A stretch of DNA of 64,000 bases from Yponomeuta sedellus. Taxonomy: Eukaryota; Arthropoda; Insecta; Lepidoptera; Yponomeutidae. Numbering within the stretch: the stretch's first letter is position 1; each line of letters begins with the position of its first letter. Of the stretch, positions 30,846-42,720 are shown piece by piece. The stretch covers positions 12,796,873-12,860,872 of the forward strand of contig OW203745.1 of assembly GCA_934045075.1 (NCBI GenBank). Reading direction: 5' to 3'. The position numbers and the translations under genes are program-made. The notes beneath the pieces were generated by a model. That model saw nothing but the letters and a program-made list of their open reading frames with translations. It had not been told where the DNA came from and made no database searches.

Positions 30846-32010
30846 AGCGTACAGGCCTAATTGTCAAAACGATGCCTTAATGCCCTGAGTAAGAGACCAA
30901 ATTAAGATGGGTAATGTAACTTACAATAGTGGCAGCACTCTGAATGTTTTCAAATTTAGTCGGGTTATCGCAAGTGCAAAATCTGTGAAGACGTCGTCGG
31001 ATTATTTTAGAAAATTGAAATAACTAAAATATTTTGGTGCACACAACTTACCCTGGGATATTGTACAATAAATGCACAACGAGGTGAAAAGTGCGTGGTG
31101 GCTGCAGGTCACATAAGAAACAAAGAATACGGAGATTATAATATGAACTTCCAAAGGTGAGTACCTAAAACCTATGTTTTCTCGCATAAAAGGACCAACG
31201 GATAAAATATTACTTTGTAAATAAACTTCCTAATGACTTATTAACCAAAATTACCGTAATTGTTGCTTCTCGAACCCTTCTACGCTCTAAAATTAAGAAA
31301 ATAAACCAATCCATTTGTAGGTTGTCCTAGTGATGGGATGGCACAAGCATGGTCGATGAAAATTCGCCTCAGTAGTAGTATAGTCGATACTTGTTCATCA
31401 CGCCTTCTTAATACATAATCCATTGTTTCTTCTTGTTCAAGTTTTCCCAAATTGATAAATGGAAGCAAAAGCACGCAAAAACCCAGAAATAAGAAACAGG
31501 ACAAAAACGACTGTAAACTGCGCTCTAGGCACTTTAGACCCGAGTGATTGGGACGAAGAAACTTATTGCGAACACGCCTGAAGGAAGATGTGGTGCCCAC
31601 CTTAGACCAGTAAAAATGGAAGTAATGGTGAGAAAGTTAAACATTTGTTGCAGAATATGTACCTCTACCTTTTCATATACACTTATCACATGTTTTTACA
31701 AAACAGGATGCTCCCAGGATATTTTGTATTCGAGCATAACGAGAATAACTATGAAAACTTACAATATTTTTTTTCCTTTGCCATACTTCTTTAGTTAAGT
31801 CTACTACATCCAAACAGTGTCCCAGCACCACAGCATCCGAGTGGTGCCTTCATCCATTTAATTCATTTAACAGTTTATCTTTATTTCAAAATTTCTAAAT
31901 CGTAATAAGTAAACAGTGTGATGTGAGAATTGATAATATAAAAAAAACAAGCCCGAACATCCCACATCACGATGTTGCTTATATTAAGACTTCTACGTGT
32001 ACACAATTTG

Positions 32011-32070
32011 GACAAACATAAAACAGCTGATGGGGTTTGGAAAACCCCCATCAGCTGTTTTATGTTTGTC
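32011..32070. repeat. Perfect-arm hairpin in duplicated segment copy 1
   Basis: 'gacaaacataaaacagctga' and following bases pair with 'tcagctgttttatgtttgtc' across a loop of about seven bases. Copy 2 (near 40700-40725) has only the right arm. Confidence 0.8.
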
Positions 32071-33085
32071 CTGAATTGAAATCTCACCCAACGACAATAC
32101 AAACTACCATAGACTTACCCACAAAAAACCATCTCTCCAACAGTGTAAATCATAGATAAAGAAAAGTTGAAAGGTAAAAACAAAATGTTAAATGAATGGA
32201 CGTCAAAGCTGTTAGTTTCACAATTAATAAATTATGTGGTGATCACCTTATTGCAAAAAATATCTGACTATATAGATGCAAATTGTACCTTACTTCAAAG
32301 TATGTAATTAACTATCAGGATCAGTCAATAATAGACGTAGCTTGTAACCCAAATAGCTTTTATAAAGAGATCTAAAACGAAAGTGTTTAAAAGTGGAATA
32401 TGTTATTATTTAAGCAGCTCTCTTTTGTAGGTACGCCTTTATTAAAACTTTCTGTTTGTTTTCAGGTCAGTACTGAACATGGGAAGTGAGCAAAATGTCT
32501 GTTATCTGCCAATGCCACGGTCATAGTCTTCTTTCTTGATCAAATTTACTGCAGCCTGACGTAGTTGATGATCCTTATAGTCTTGCGTTCGAAAATTCCT
32601 TTGTTGATGTGGTCATCAACCCCTATACCTTTTGTCTAAAATCTGTCAATGAAACGTATTCAAATATCAGAATTCATCACTTGACACATCAAATTACTGC
32701 ATCCATCGAATTACTGAATTATTACTTGCAATAATATAATATTGTGATCATTAAATACGACTTTTAGCGACAGATTGCGGTCGAAGATGGATTTACCTAG
32801 TCAATATTAGCAATAGTATTTTCCTTTTCAAATTTCATTGCAAGATAAACAACTTTTTAATACAAGGACCTAGCTCGATCTGTATTTAAAAATGGGAAGA
32901 AGAAACGTAACGTAAATTTGGATGTCGTTACGGATTTTATTCAGGAAGAAATCTGAGACGGAGTATTATGCTGACGTTGACGAATATAATTGTAAATTCA
33001 CTATTTTGTATAAAAGTGTTGCTTTTAAAATTATTGTTACTTATTTTGATTAAACATGATTTAAAACTTATATACAAAGCAATTT

Positions 33086-34597
33086 ATTATAAGATAAAGA
33101 TAGATAAAGATATTTATTGAGTCACAGACATCGGTATACATGTAAAGTTAGGCTAGTTTACAGGTTGACTTATAAGTAGGTATACGTAATATTTTATCAC
33201 ATTAGAAACCAAGCTAGGTAGATCCTGTGTTATGGTTTCTAACGCCCCCCTTCGGTTATCATTAAGTCAAAATTTAAATTTAAATACAGCAAATCTAGGT
33301 AAAAAATACTTTCTTTCCTTTTTTCACTATCAGTAATCTGCTCCCACATTACGCGCACCAAATGCAGAGCGATCCCATTCGTGTATTACCAAGTCCCATA
33401 TAAATTGCTATCATACGTTTCAAGATTCTAACAGGATTCGGTGAGCGCAATTAGGTCGCAGATACGATCCAAGTTTTATTTAAATCTTTTGAAATTGCGG
33501 GTAGAACAACATTTATAAGAAATTGCAACAGACCAAAAAAAAATCTTCATCAATCAGCCAAGATGTACTTTGATTAATGACAATCAGTAGATAGTCCACA
33601 ATAGCCCGATATTTATGATTACTTACTCATTACCAAATTAATTTTCACACAAGTATTGTTTACACTAAGCCTCATATCACACAAGTATTGTTTACACTCA
33701 CCTGCCCTGCCCTACGCAACAGCTTGGGTTCGGTTGTGCAAAACCACAGGACAGGCAAGATAACCAACCAATATACACATTTTATTTAAGTTACCCAATA
33801 AAATAAAACAGACGGAGGGTAAGTGAAAAAATAATAAAACACAAGCACTCAATAGCACTCCAGAGTGACAAAGGCAGCATTAGGGAACTTGCGTCAAACT
33901 TATATTCGACCCGATATTATTCGAGCAATATAGCCTTCATACCATAGAAGATTATACAGAATTCAAAAGTTTTGAAAGAAATTTATAAAATACTACAAAA
34001 CTATTAGTTTAAGACTTGTTTACGTCCTAATGAGAAGGCCCTTTAGAATTCCATGACTAATTTCGATAATAGTAGTAGGTATTTTATATTATACAGGGTA
34101 ATTCACACATTTGAACCCTTCATACCTACATATTATAAGACATTGAGTTACATTTAATTATTATTTTCTCATTGAGATCTGAAGATTTACTTATCTTATA
34201 AATATAATAAGCTTGAGCTATATAATAAGCTTAAATAGTCAGCTTGTAAATAAATAGGGATGGACACATAAATACTTTTTTTTTTACGAGCGAACCCCAA
34301 ATACAAACACTCCGTATCCTAGGTAGTGGGCATTACCTGCAAGTTGCGACGTCATATTTATTGGGTAATAAGTATGGCGCGTTTTTACATCATGTGACTA
34401 AACATACTATTGACTAAACATTATTGCTTGGTTGGATTATGAAATACTTATATAGTAAGTGTGAAGTAAGAAAAGACATTTCAGCCTTTTTCCGTCAACT
34501 CCGATCACATTAAAACATTTTTCTGTGCAAGTTCACCATCGTAATTATTTCTACCCAGCTATCAATTATAATTATTTACATGATTTAGTCTAAGGTG
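33086..34597. other. No gene; LINE tails
   Basis: At 33095-33250 there is an antisense retroelement-like 3' end ('agatatttattgagtcacag', 'ggtttctaacgccccccttc'). At 33640-33700 'cacacaagtattgtttacact' occurs twice in tandem. No coding region. Confidence 0.35.
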
Positions 34598-34860
34598 TCT
34601 TCATTTTTCAACGTTTCTATCGATATCGATGGTGAGTTAGGCCTATCCCTAGTCGGTAGCGTTTGACAGTAGGGCCTGTACCACAGAACATAAAAAAAGA
34701 GTAGAAGTAGCGACATGACACATTTGTACGAAAACCAGTGTAACCAAACTGATACTTACAAACCAAACGCACACTACGAATGCCAACCTGCCATTGGTAA
34801 ATAAAGTCAATGCCGAAAAGGTGTACATCATAAAAGTTTCAATTAAAATATGCACCTTTT
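34598..34860. repeat. Rearranged repeat shared with 39185-39385 and 41808-41892
   Basis: 34598-34682 ('gtcttcatttttcaacg', 'tccctagtcggtagcgtttg') matches 41808-41892 directly. The adjoining 34683-34720 ('ccacagaacataaaaaaag', 'agtagaag') is the reverse complement of 39330-39370. One part is therefore direct and the neighbouring part inverted, pointing to a past rearrangement around the duplicated segment. Confidence 0.6.
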
Positions 34861-36399
34861 TGTAATGTTAACAATGATCAAAATCAAATGACAATGATGA
34901 AATTAAGATTGACATGTTGTAGTAACGCTACTCTACACTAGATGGAACTACCGCCGCGTCGGACCGAAAAGAACTTTTACCTAGTAAGACATAAAGTTCA
35001 AAATTGAAAAACAAGTGCATTCTCAGTTTGGGATGGGACAATACGAGTTCTAGTTTGTCGATAGGGAGAACCTATCGACAAATTATACTCGTACAAACAG
35101 TTTACACATTAACGGCCGAATATGAATGCTGGTACTTCGAAGTTTTTTAGCTATTTCTTTTTGCGGGTTGACTGGTAGAAAATGCATCTTTTCTACATTA
35201 TCTTTTGTGCAATATAGTATATTTCATTACAAGTGCGGAAAGGCTGTCATTGCAAAGAGTTCCGACAAGTTGCAATGACAATTCCGCACGTGTACTGAAC
35301 GACTATTTTTAATACAGTTGCGAAAAAATAAGCAATTTAATAAAGAACAATATTTAGAAAATTGCGCCAACCGTAAAAAAATATAAGCAGAGATTTTTTT
35401 TCTTCACCCATTCTAGAAGGCAAAGGGAACTATGCCCATACAGCCAAGTCTTCAGAAGATTTTTTTTATTGATATGAAATGAAAATGTAATGAGATGAAA
35501 TTAAATGAAACCTAACTTAACTCATTCAATCAAATCATTTAATCTGATATTGAAACAAATTAGTAGCTCATAAAAACTTCTATGATTTTTTTTAGTAAAA
35601 ACTTCATGGCTGGTTTTTCTTTTTAATAGACATTATTTTGACAGTTGGGAAAGAAAACGCACGAGTGCGGGAAAGGTAAAAAAAAATTACGAGTGTGTAA
35701 TAGCCCACATCCCGCATGCTATACGTCCGTGTAATACGCCACTTTTTGAGCAACTGTATTAAAAAGAATTAACACTAATAGGGTACATTGACGCACAAAT
35801 AAAACAATGTGGTAGATTTCATATTTTAAAATGTTATCTCTTATTTAAAACTAGCTTTAACCCACTGCTTCGCGGGCGTTAGAAATTACGCCAATATTAC
35901 ACGGGAAATATAATGTATTCTACGACTCAATTCAGATCTTTGTCTATCTGTACGCCATGTTTCATACGTTATACTATTTTTTTTGACGATGGTACTTAAT
36001 ATATTTCATTTATACGCAAGAGTCTAACCTGGGAGTAAGCACATTTTTTTGGTATTGCTGCATCACATAAGTGCCACCTTCCGCCATTTTTAGTGTTTAT
36101 GAAGTGTTCATGAAAATGCTTTGAATATATTGTGTTCATCGTCGTTTTGAACCAATTTTGCCTTTCTGTCGCTGCCATCCATTTTAATTTCGTATCCGGT
36201 TCCTTAGAAAACTAAACGAAAACTCACTTCCAAATTGTTTTGATTCCGAGAGGGTTGTTGTAACATTGCCTCGGTTTTCTGTTGTCAAAGGGGTAGGATG
36301 AAAATTACTTCGATAGTTTCTTGGATATTTCAGTCACTGATAAACTGGTGAAGAAAAACTATATCGCGATCTATGTGCTCATATCATATCTTGTATGAA
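34861..36399. other. No gene recognised
   Basis: A palindromic patch at 35045-35095 pairs 'gtttgtcgatagg' with 'cctatcgacaaat'. At 35870-35960 'cccactgcttcgcgggcg' begins a block that looks like a common interspersed repeat end. No host coding sequence. Confidence 0.35.
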
Positions 36400-36525
36400 A
36401 AGTAGTAATGTATGAGCTCCAAAGACAGTTTTCACATGCACAACGACCAGCCGGCGACCGGAGCTCATACATTACTACTTTACCCGGCCTGGCGACCGGA
36501 CGGCGACCGGGTGCATGTGAAAAGG
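36400..36525. repeat. Nested hairpin repeat
   Basis: 'agtagtaatgtatgagctcc' (36401-36420) pairs with its complement at 36460-36479. 'ttttcacatgcac' (36429-36441) pairs with 'gtgcatgtgaaaa' (36511-36523). The GC-rich insides share 'ggcgaccgga'. Probably a small MITE or an inverted duplication. Confidence 0.6.
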
Positions 36526-37075
36526 CACTTAGGAAGTAGGTATAAAATAACAACAATTATTTTACCTACTTAGACGAATTGGAATTTACAATAGTTAAGT
36601 ACCATTAAGTATGTAGGACTACTAAGGCCAGTATTACAGAAGCGTACTCAAGCGCCAATCTCTACTTAAGACTAGTTTTGAGTATGGATTTAATTTTAGA
36701 ACGTTACTTGAGTCGAGATTCATCAAGCGCGACTCAACTGAGTAATAGCTAATTCGAGAACGATACTTGGGTAGCAATCTCTACTTAAGTAAAGATCAAA
36801 TCTGTATTTACTCAAGTGTGGTCGGAAACACGCTTGAGAGTCGATCGGCCAGTTATTATAATTGTCAATTTGGAATGTTTATTGCAAAATTCATATATTC
36901 GAAAACCTTGATTACAATGACGAAATAGTTAATGATAGCAGCAGCCCCTTAGGCATTTAAGGGACGCTGAAGACCCCTACTGCATGGATTCTAATAAGTG
37001 TTTATATGCAAAAACAATTACATTAATATTGGGGTGGTTTCATTGAATAAATTTCACGCAACACAATCACTTCGC

Positions 37076-37318
37076 GAGCGCTTCCGTGCTTCGCAAGGTA
37101 CGTTAAGCCGTTGGTGCCGGCTGTCATATAATGTCAGTCGTTAAGCCATGTCAAAGGCCTTATGGGCGGCTTGATAACTTCTGACTGTAAGACCGGCTAC
37201 TGTCTTACAAACCTCCACCAACCCGGACTTGGCCCCCGTGGTAGAGTATGGCTTAACCTCTTGCGATGCAGGAAGAGACCCGTGCCCCACCAGTGGGAAC
37301 ATACAAGGGTTGATAACG
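37076..37318 (+). repeat. 5S-rRNA-derived SINE, 5'-truncated copy
   Basis: 'cgcttccgtgcttcgcaagg', 'gccggctgtcatataatgtc', 'ggcggcttgataacttctga', 'cctccaccaacccggacttg', 'gatgcaggaagagacccgtg' and 'gtgggaacatacaagggttg' follow the family order. It is nested in the element at 36628-38897. Confidence 0.75.
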
Positions 37319-37429
37319 AACACAATCACTTCACCTGGTCCCAAACTAGGATATCCTGTACTTTGATAACCAGGCAAGAACGTCACAAACATGAAAGTAC
37401 ACCGAGACTGTGGTCACTTGTACAAATAT

Positions 37430-37505
37430 ATAGCCCCACAGTGGGAATCGAACTCACAAGCTCGGTCTTGGTAACCAAGCGCCTTAGCGGCTAGGCCAAC
37501 AAGAC
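37430..37505 (-). other. tRNA-like block (probably SINE-derived)
   Basis: The minus strand reads 'gttggcctagccgctaaggc', 'gcttggttaccaagaccgag' and a B-box 'gagttcgattcccactgtgg'. A and B boxes are present, but I cannot fold a convincing acceptor stem or assign an anticodon, so I treat it as a tRNA-derived relic. Confidence 0.4.
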
Positions 37506-37634
37506 AGTCACAAAGAGGAATAAATAAAATAATCAGTTAAACAATCTCAGCTTTTTTATTGCTCATAAATTTGTAACATAATTGACACATATTCTATAAA
37601 TCCGCTGTGTTGAAGTTGTCTTTTTATCTTCCTC

Positions 37635-38325
37635 GAGGAGGATCCTCTCCACTGTGGTGAAGTTGAAGTTTTGTGTTCAACGAGCAGGTTCCTCTCCACT
37701 GCGATGAGGTTGAAGTTTTATGTTTACCGAGCAGGTTCCTCTCCACTGCGGTGAAGTTGAAGTTTTATGTTCAACAAGCAGGTTCCTCTCCACTGCGGTG
37801 AAGTTGAAGTTTTATGTTTACCGAGCAGGTTCCTCTCCACTGCGGTGAAGTTGAAGTTTTATGTTCAACAAGCAGGTTCCTCTCCACTGCGATGAGGTTA
37901 AAGTTTTATGTTTACCGAGCAGGTTCCTCTCCACTGCGGTGAGGTTGAAGTTTTATGTTCAACAAGCAGGTTCCTCTTCCCTGCAGTGAAGTTGAAGTTT
38001 TATGTTCAACTAGCAGGTTCCTCTTCACTGCAGTGAAGTTGAAGTTTTATGTTCAATGAGCAGGTTCCTCTCTACTGCAACGAAGTTGAAGTTTTATGTT
38101 CAACAAGCAGGTTCCTCTCCGCTGCGGTGAAGTTGAAGTTTTATGTCCAACGAGCAGGTTCCTCTGCACTGCGGTGAAGTTGAAGTTTTATGTTCCATGA
38201 GCAGGTTCCTCTCCACTGCGATGAAGTTGAGTTTTTGTCTTCTACGAGGAGGACCCTCTCCACTGCAGTGAAGTTGACTTTTTATGTTCCACAAGGAGGA
38301 TTCTTTCCACTATGGTGAAGTTCCT
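37635..38325. repeat. 47-bp minisatellite, about 14.5 units
   Basis: Units of 47 bases begin 'ggttcctctccactgcggtg', continue 'aagttgaagttttatgttc' and end 'aacaagca'. Starts fall at 37640, 37687, 37734 and so on, in steps of 47 up to about 38298. Two alternating unit variants ('gtttaccgagca' and 'gttcaacaagca') are visible among units 2-8, so part of the array expanded as a 94-bp dimer. Because 47 is not divisible by 3, no repeated protein can be read through it. Confidence 0.92.
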
Positions 38326-38897
38326 TGTTCTCATTTTTTCACATCTCGTTTCAAAACAGCGATTAATGTTCAAATTAAACCACACCGACTATGTACAGAT
38401 ATTAGTAATTTAGTAAACTTAATTAAATAGACAGACGTCAAGAGAATTATTTTATCGACATTTGTTACGTTCCGTTCTGTACTCAAAGCGAATAAATAAA
38501 CAAGAAGCGTGAACGTTTTGCTTCATTTAAATATACGGTTCATTACAAACTAATTACTAAATAAAGAAACTTTGAACATTTTATTTACGAATACATAAAC
38601 ATTATTTTAGTTTTCTCTGTATATTTGACATAATTTACTAAGTTTCATCGTCACGTTTTTGTAACATGCGTAAAACGGAATTAAAATCTACACTTGTATT
38701 TTTCTTGTATAGAAAACAAACTTTGATCATAGACAATCTGATTGCAGTTCTGAATCTCTACTTAAGCAGTGATTGGCTGATCTCTACTCAAGAACTGTTT
38801 GAAAATAAAGGGAGTGCTTGAGCATCGATTCAGCGCTCAAGTAATGATTGGGCGATCTGAGATCAATCTGTGCTTGAGCATCGTCCTGTAATACCGG

Positions 38898-39365
38898 CCT
38901 CAGTCATAGACAATTATCGATAGATTTTTATCATGTGTGCCCCCATCCGTAATTGAGTAGAATTCAAATTATGACAGAAATTTCTAGAGAAGGTACACTT
39001 TCATCAATGAAAATTTAACTTTACTAACCAGTAAATAGAGGTGGTTTCACTTTTTCATTTTCGGATTGGTTTCCGTGTTCATGTCATTACAAATTTAATT
39101 AAAAATACAGTGAAATACGTCTTACCGATGAAGTATTACGGCATGATCGGTATATTTTAGTCCCCAGCATTTATTTTTGCTCTCTAACACAGCACAACAA
39201 TGCATTTTAATCAAGTTTTCACCATTTTTTTCTTTACTAGAAGCACACGGCAACTGAAGTCAACAAAACTGTCACCGACTACGCATAGGCAATACATTGC
39301 TAATGTGAGGCACGCAGGCACCGCCCACTTACGACTTCTACTCTTTTTTTATGTTCTGTGGCCTG
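38898..39365. other. No gene; partly repeated sequence
   Basis: 39185-39365 shares an inverted block with 34683-34860 ('acttctactctttttttatg'). No protein is recognised. Confidence 0.35.
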
Positions 39366-39489
39366 TACGCACCTTGAAATCGGTGCATTGATAAACGTAG
39401 TGCCATCTCTTTTTTTGGAAGGTTGGTTAGCGAAAGCAGGACAACATTACTGTCGAAGGTTTCTGCGAAGTTACTGCTACCCCTTGGTG
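39366..39489 (+). repeat. ~125-bp direct repeat flanking duplicated segment copy 2 (left)
   Basis: 'gtacgcaccttgaaatcggt' to 'agttactgctaccccttg' recurs at 41890-42018, on the other side of the duplicated segment. The right copy has four extra bases ('ctta') after the T run. Confidence 0.75.
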
Positions 39490-41710
39490 GTGCCTATAAC
39501 CACAGAACAATTAAATCAATAGAAGAAACGATGGTCACGTGACAGCGTACATGCCTAATTGTCAAAACGATACCTTGATGCCCTGAGTAAGAGTCCAAAT
39601 TAAGATGGTATTGTAACTTACAATAGTGGCAACACTCTGAATGTTTTCAAATTTAGTCGGGTTATCGCAAGTGTAAAATCTGTGAAGACGTCGTCGGATT
39701 CTTTTAGAAAATTGAAATAACTAAAACATTTTGGTGCAAACAACTTACCCTGGGATATTGTACGATAAATGCACAATGAGGTGAAAAGTGCGTGGTTGCG
39801 GCAGGTCATATAAGAAACAAAGAAACCGCAGTTTATAATATGAACTTCCAAAGGTGAGTACCTAAAACCTATATTTTCTCGCGTAAAAGGACCGAGGAAT
39901 GAAATATCACTTTGAAAATAAACTTCCTAACGACTCGGTAACCAAAATTACCGTAATTGTAGCTTCTAGAACCCTTCTACGCTCTAAAATTAGGAAAATA
40001 AACCAATCCATTTGTAGGTTGTACTAGTGATGACAAAAGCATGGTCGATGAAAATTCGCCATAGTAGTAGTATAGTCGATACTTGTTCATTACTCCTTCT
40101 TAGTACTTAATCCATTGTTTATTCTTGTTCAAGTTTTCCCAAATTGATATATGGACGCAATAGCATGCTAAAACGCAGAAATAAAAAGCAGGACAGAAAC
40201 GACTGTAAACTGCGCACAAGGCACTTTAGACCCGAGTGATTTGAACGAAGAAATTTATTGTGAACACGCCTGAAGGAAGTTGTGGTGCCCACCTTACTCC
40301 AGTAAAAATTGAAGTAATGGTAAGAAAGTTAAACATTTGTTACATAATATTTATCGCTACCTTTTCATATACACTTATGACATGTTTTTACAAAATAGGA
40401 TGCTCCCAGGAGTTTATTTTGATTTCAAGCATAACGAGAATAACTATGAAAGTTTACAAAATATTTTTTTCACCATACTTTCTTAGTAGTCTTCTACATC
40501 CAGACAGTGTACCAGGCACCACAGCGTCCGAGTGGTGCCTTTATCCATTTAATAATTTATCTTTATTTCAGTATTTCTAAATCATATTAAATAAACAGTG
40601 TGAGAATTGATAATATAAAAAAACAGGCCCTAAATTCCCACATCACGATGTTGCTTATATTAAGACTTCTACGAGTAAAAAATTGGTTTTCTAAACCCCA
40701 TCAGCTGTTTTATGTTTGTCCTGAATTTAAATCGTACCCAACAATAATACAAACTACCATAAACTTTCCCACAAAAAAACCATCTCTCCAACAGTGTAAA
40801 TCATAGATAGATGGATTAAGAAAGGTTGAAAGGTAAAAATAAAATGTTAAATGAATGAACATCAAAGCTGTTAGTTTCACAATTAATAAATTGTGTGGTG
40901 ATCACCTTATTGCAAAAAATATCTGACACATAGATGCAAATTGTACCTTACTTCAAAGTATGTAATTACTTATCAGGATCAGTCAATAATGGAATATTTT
41001 ATTATTTAAGTAGCTCTCTTTTGTAGGTATGCCTTTATTAAGTTTCTTTTTGTTTTCAGGTCAGTACTGAACATGGAAACTGAGCAAAAATGTCTGTTAT
41101 CTGCCAATGCCACGGTCATATTCTTCTTTCTTGATCAAATTTACTGAAGACTGACGAAGTATAGTCATCCGTTCGAAAATTCCTTCGTTGATGACCAGCC
41201 CTATCTATTGTCTAAAATCTGTCAACGAAACTTATTTAAATATCAGCATTCCTCACATGACACATTAAATTACTGCGTGCATCGAATTACTGAATTATTA
41301 CTTGCAATATAATAGTGTGATTATTAAATAAGGTTTGCTGGCAACTTTTAGCGACAGATTGCGGCTGAAGATGGATTTACTTAATCAATATTAGCAATAG
41401 TATTTTCCTTTTCGAATTTTATTGCAAGATATGAGTATTAAGTTTTGATAACTTTTTCAATTAACTTATATATAATACAAGGTCCTAGCTCGATCTGTAT
41501 GTTAACTAAATGTGAGGAAGAAACGTAACGTCAATCTAATACGTCGTCACGGATTTTTTTCTGAAGCAAAGCCTTCAGCAAGAAATTCGAGACAGAGTAT
41601 TATGTTGAAGTTATAAGCAATTTTGTGTGAAAAAGTGTCGCTTTATAAATTATTGTTACTTTTTTTGATAAAACATGATTGAAAACTTGTATACAATACA
41701 ATTTATTTTA
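39490..41710. repeat. Diverged ~2.2-kb duplicated segment, copy 2
   Basis: Collinear with 30793-33085 but without any mRpL24 exon beside it. It keeps GTCACGTGAC (39534-39543), the possible donor 'ccaaaggtgagtacc' and the acceptor-like 'ttttgttttcag'. The minus-strand reading frame of copy 1 is interrupted here by a stop (near 40110), and several small indels are visible. Confidence 0.8.
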
Positions 41711-41889
41711 ATTTATTACATTGCTTAAGATAAGAACATTATTTATTGTACACCAGGAAAAAAACAAACAAAACATAATTACAAAGATACATTACAATTA
41801 ATTCAAGAGTCTTCATTTTTCAACGTTTTTATCGACATCGATGGAGAGTTAGGCCCATCCCTAGTCGGTAGCGTTTGACAGTAGGGCAT
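41711..41889. repeat. LINE tail and shared repeat
   Basis: 41720-41800 contains 'agaacattatttattgtaca', a LINE-type 3' end. 41808-41889 matches 34598-34679. Confidence 0.45.
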
Positions 41890-42018
41890 GTACGCACCTT
41901 GAAATCGGTGCATTGATAAACGTAGTGCCATCTCTTTTTTTCTTATGGAAGGTTGGTTAGCGAAAGCAGGACAGCATTACTGTCAAAGGTTTCTGCTAAG
42001 TTACTGCTACCCCTTGCC
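41890..42018 (+). repeat. ~125-bp direct repeat flanking duplicated segment copy 2 (right)
   Basis: Matches 39366-39489 over its whole length, with a few substitutions and one 4-base indel. Confidence 0.75.
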
Positions 42019-42720
42019 TATAACCTACAAGCACAGACTACCTTGGCACAGACTAAGTTGGATGGAGAGAGAATGACAGATGATAGCGTTCCTGTATCAG
42101 AAACACTACATCCGTGATCAGAAATTGTTCAAAAAGATATGAAAAAAAAATTGTTAGCGCAGACCTCACATTACAATAAATTACGAGTAATTTTATTGAT
42201 GTATACTGTGGATGTATAGATTGATCTACGATTTAATTTGAGCACTGCTGCGATTTGTATACAAAAATTACAAAATTCTGGAATATGGAACGCACGCAGC
42301 ATAAAATAATACAGATACCTACACTCCTTTCAACGCAAATGAGTTTTTACTATAAACTTTTCGAATCCATTGATTTGGAAACCTTTCCGAGGTTACTTTT
42401 ACAAAAATAAAATATTAATTATTTGATATTATTTCATCAAAAATACTTAATATTGTGCTATAAATTATATTCAGTGGGACACAAAATAGGCTAACTAAAA
42501 AAAAATATATTCAAAAATTTGTTTTGGAACTGAGAGACATTTTTGAATTGTTTTTTTAACTGGATGCAAATAAAAAATCTCTCCAATTACGCTTAGAATT
42601 ACCTATTATTGTTGTTATTTCTTATTATAGTCGATAGTAGGGTTTTATTCCGATAAATATAAAATTATCCCCCCTTTTGCTGAAAATAACCTCAGAACAA
42701 TATTGTTCTGAGAAAATAAC
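42019..42720. other. Spacer upstream of Vha44
   Basis: AT-rich, without recognisable genes. A small palindrome 'cctcagaacaatattgttctgag' lies at 42690-42712. Confidence 0.35.

Larger units (their letters stand above)
30793..33085. repeat. Diverged ~2.2-kb duplicated segment, copy 1
   Basis: Long blocks match 39490-41710 in the same order and orientation, for example 'acgatggtcacgtgacagcg', 'cgggttatcgcaagtg', 'cccagggta' on the reverse strand, 'aacttccaaaggtgagtacc', 'tttagacccgagtgatt' and 'tgtctgttatctgccaatgc'. Copy 1 contains the probable 5' flank of mRpL24. A minus-strand frame at 31600-31280 has a hydrophobic stretch 'FLSCFLFLGFCVLLLP' but carries a stop in copy 2, so it is probably not a conserved gene. 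Possible splice signals kept in both copies are CAAAG|GTGAGT (GT at 31157) and TTTTCAG (ending 32465). Confidence 0.8.
36628..38897. mobile_element. 2.3-kb element with inverted ends containing repeated CTTAAGTAGAGAT motifs
   Basis: The left end 'ggccagtattacagaagcgt' and the reverse complement of the right end 'ggccggtattacaggacgat' form inverted ends, followed by 'ctcaagc'. Both sub-terminal regions repeat a motif of the type 'atctctacttaag' or 'cttgagtagagat': near 36658, 36705, 36778, 38755 and 38783. The inside holds a SINE, a tRNA-like block and the 47-bp minisatellite. No transposase is visible, so it is non-autonomous. I could not identify a clear target duplication. Confidence 0.55.

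Noticed and set aside
31280..31600. Minus-strand frame with a hydrophobic segment as a membrane-protein gene
   Set aside because: The frame is not kept in the duplicate at 39490-41710 (a stop near 40110) and resembles no family I know. One hydrophobic run is weak evidence.
37635..38325. CRISPR array or repeat-protein gene
   Set aside because: Units are contiguous without unique spacers, and 47 bases is not a multiple of three. The genome is eukaryotic.
36628..38897. Autonomous DNA transposon
   Set aside because: No transposase-like frame exists between the inverted ends, so only a non-autonomous element can be supported.
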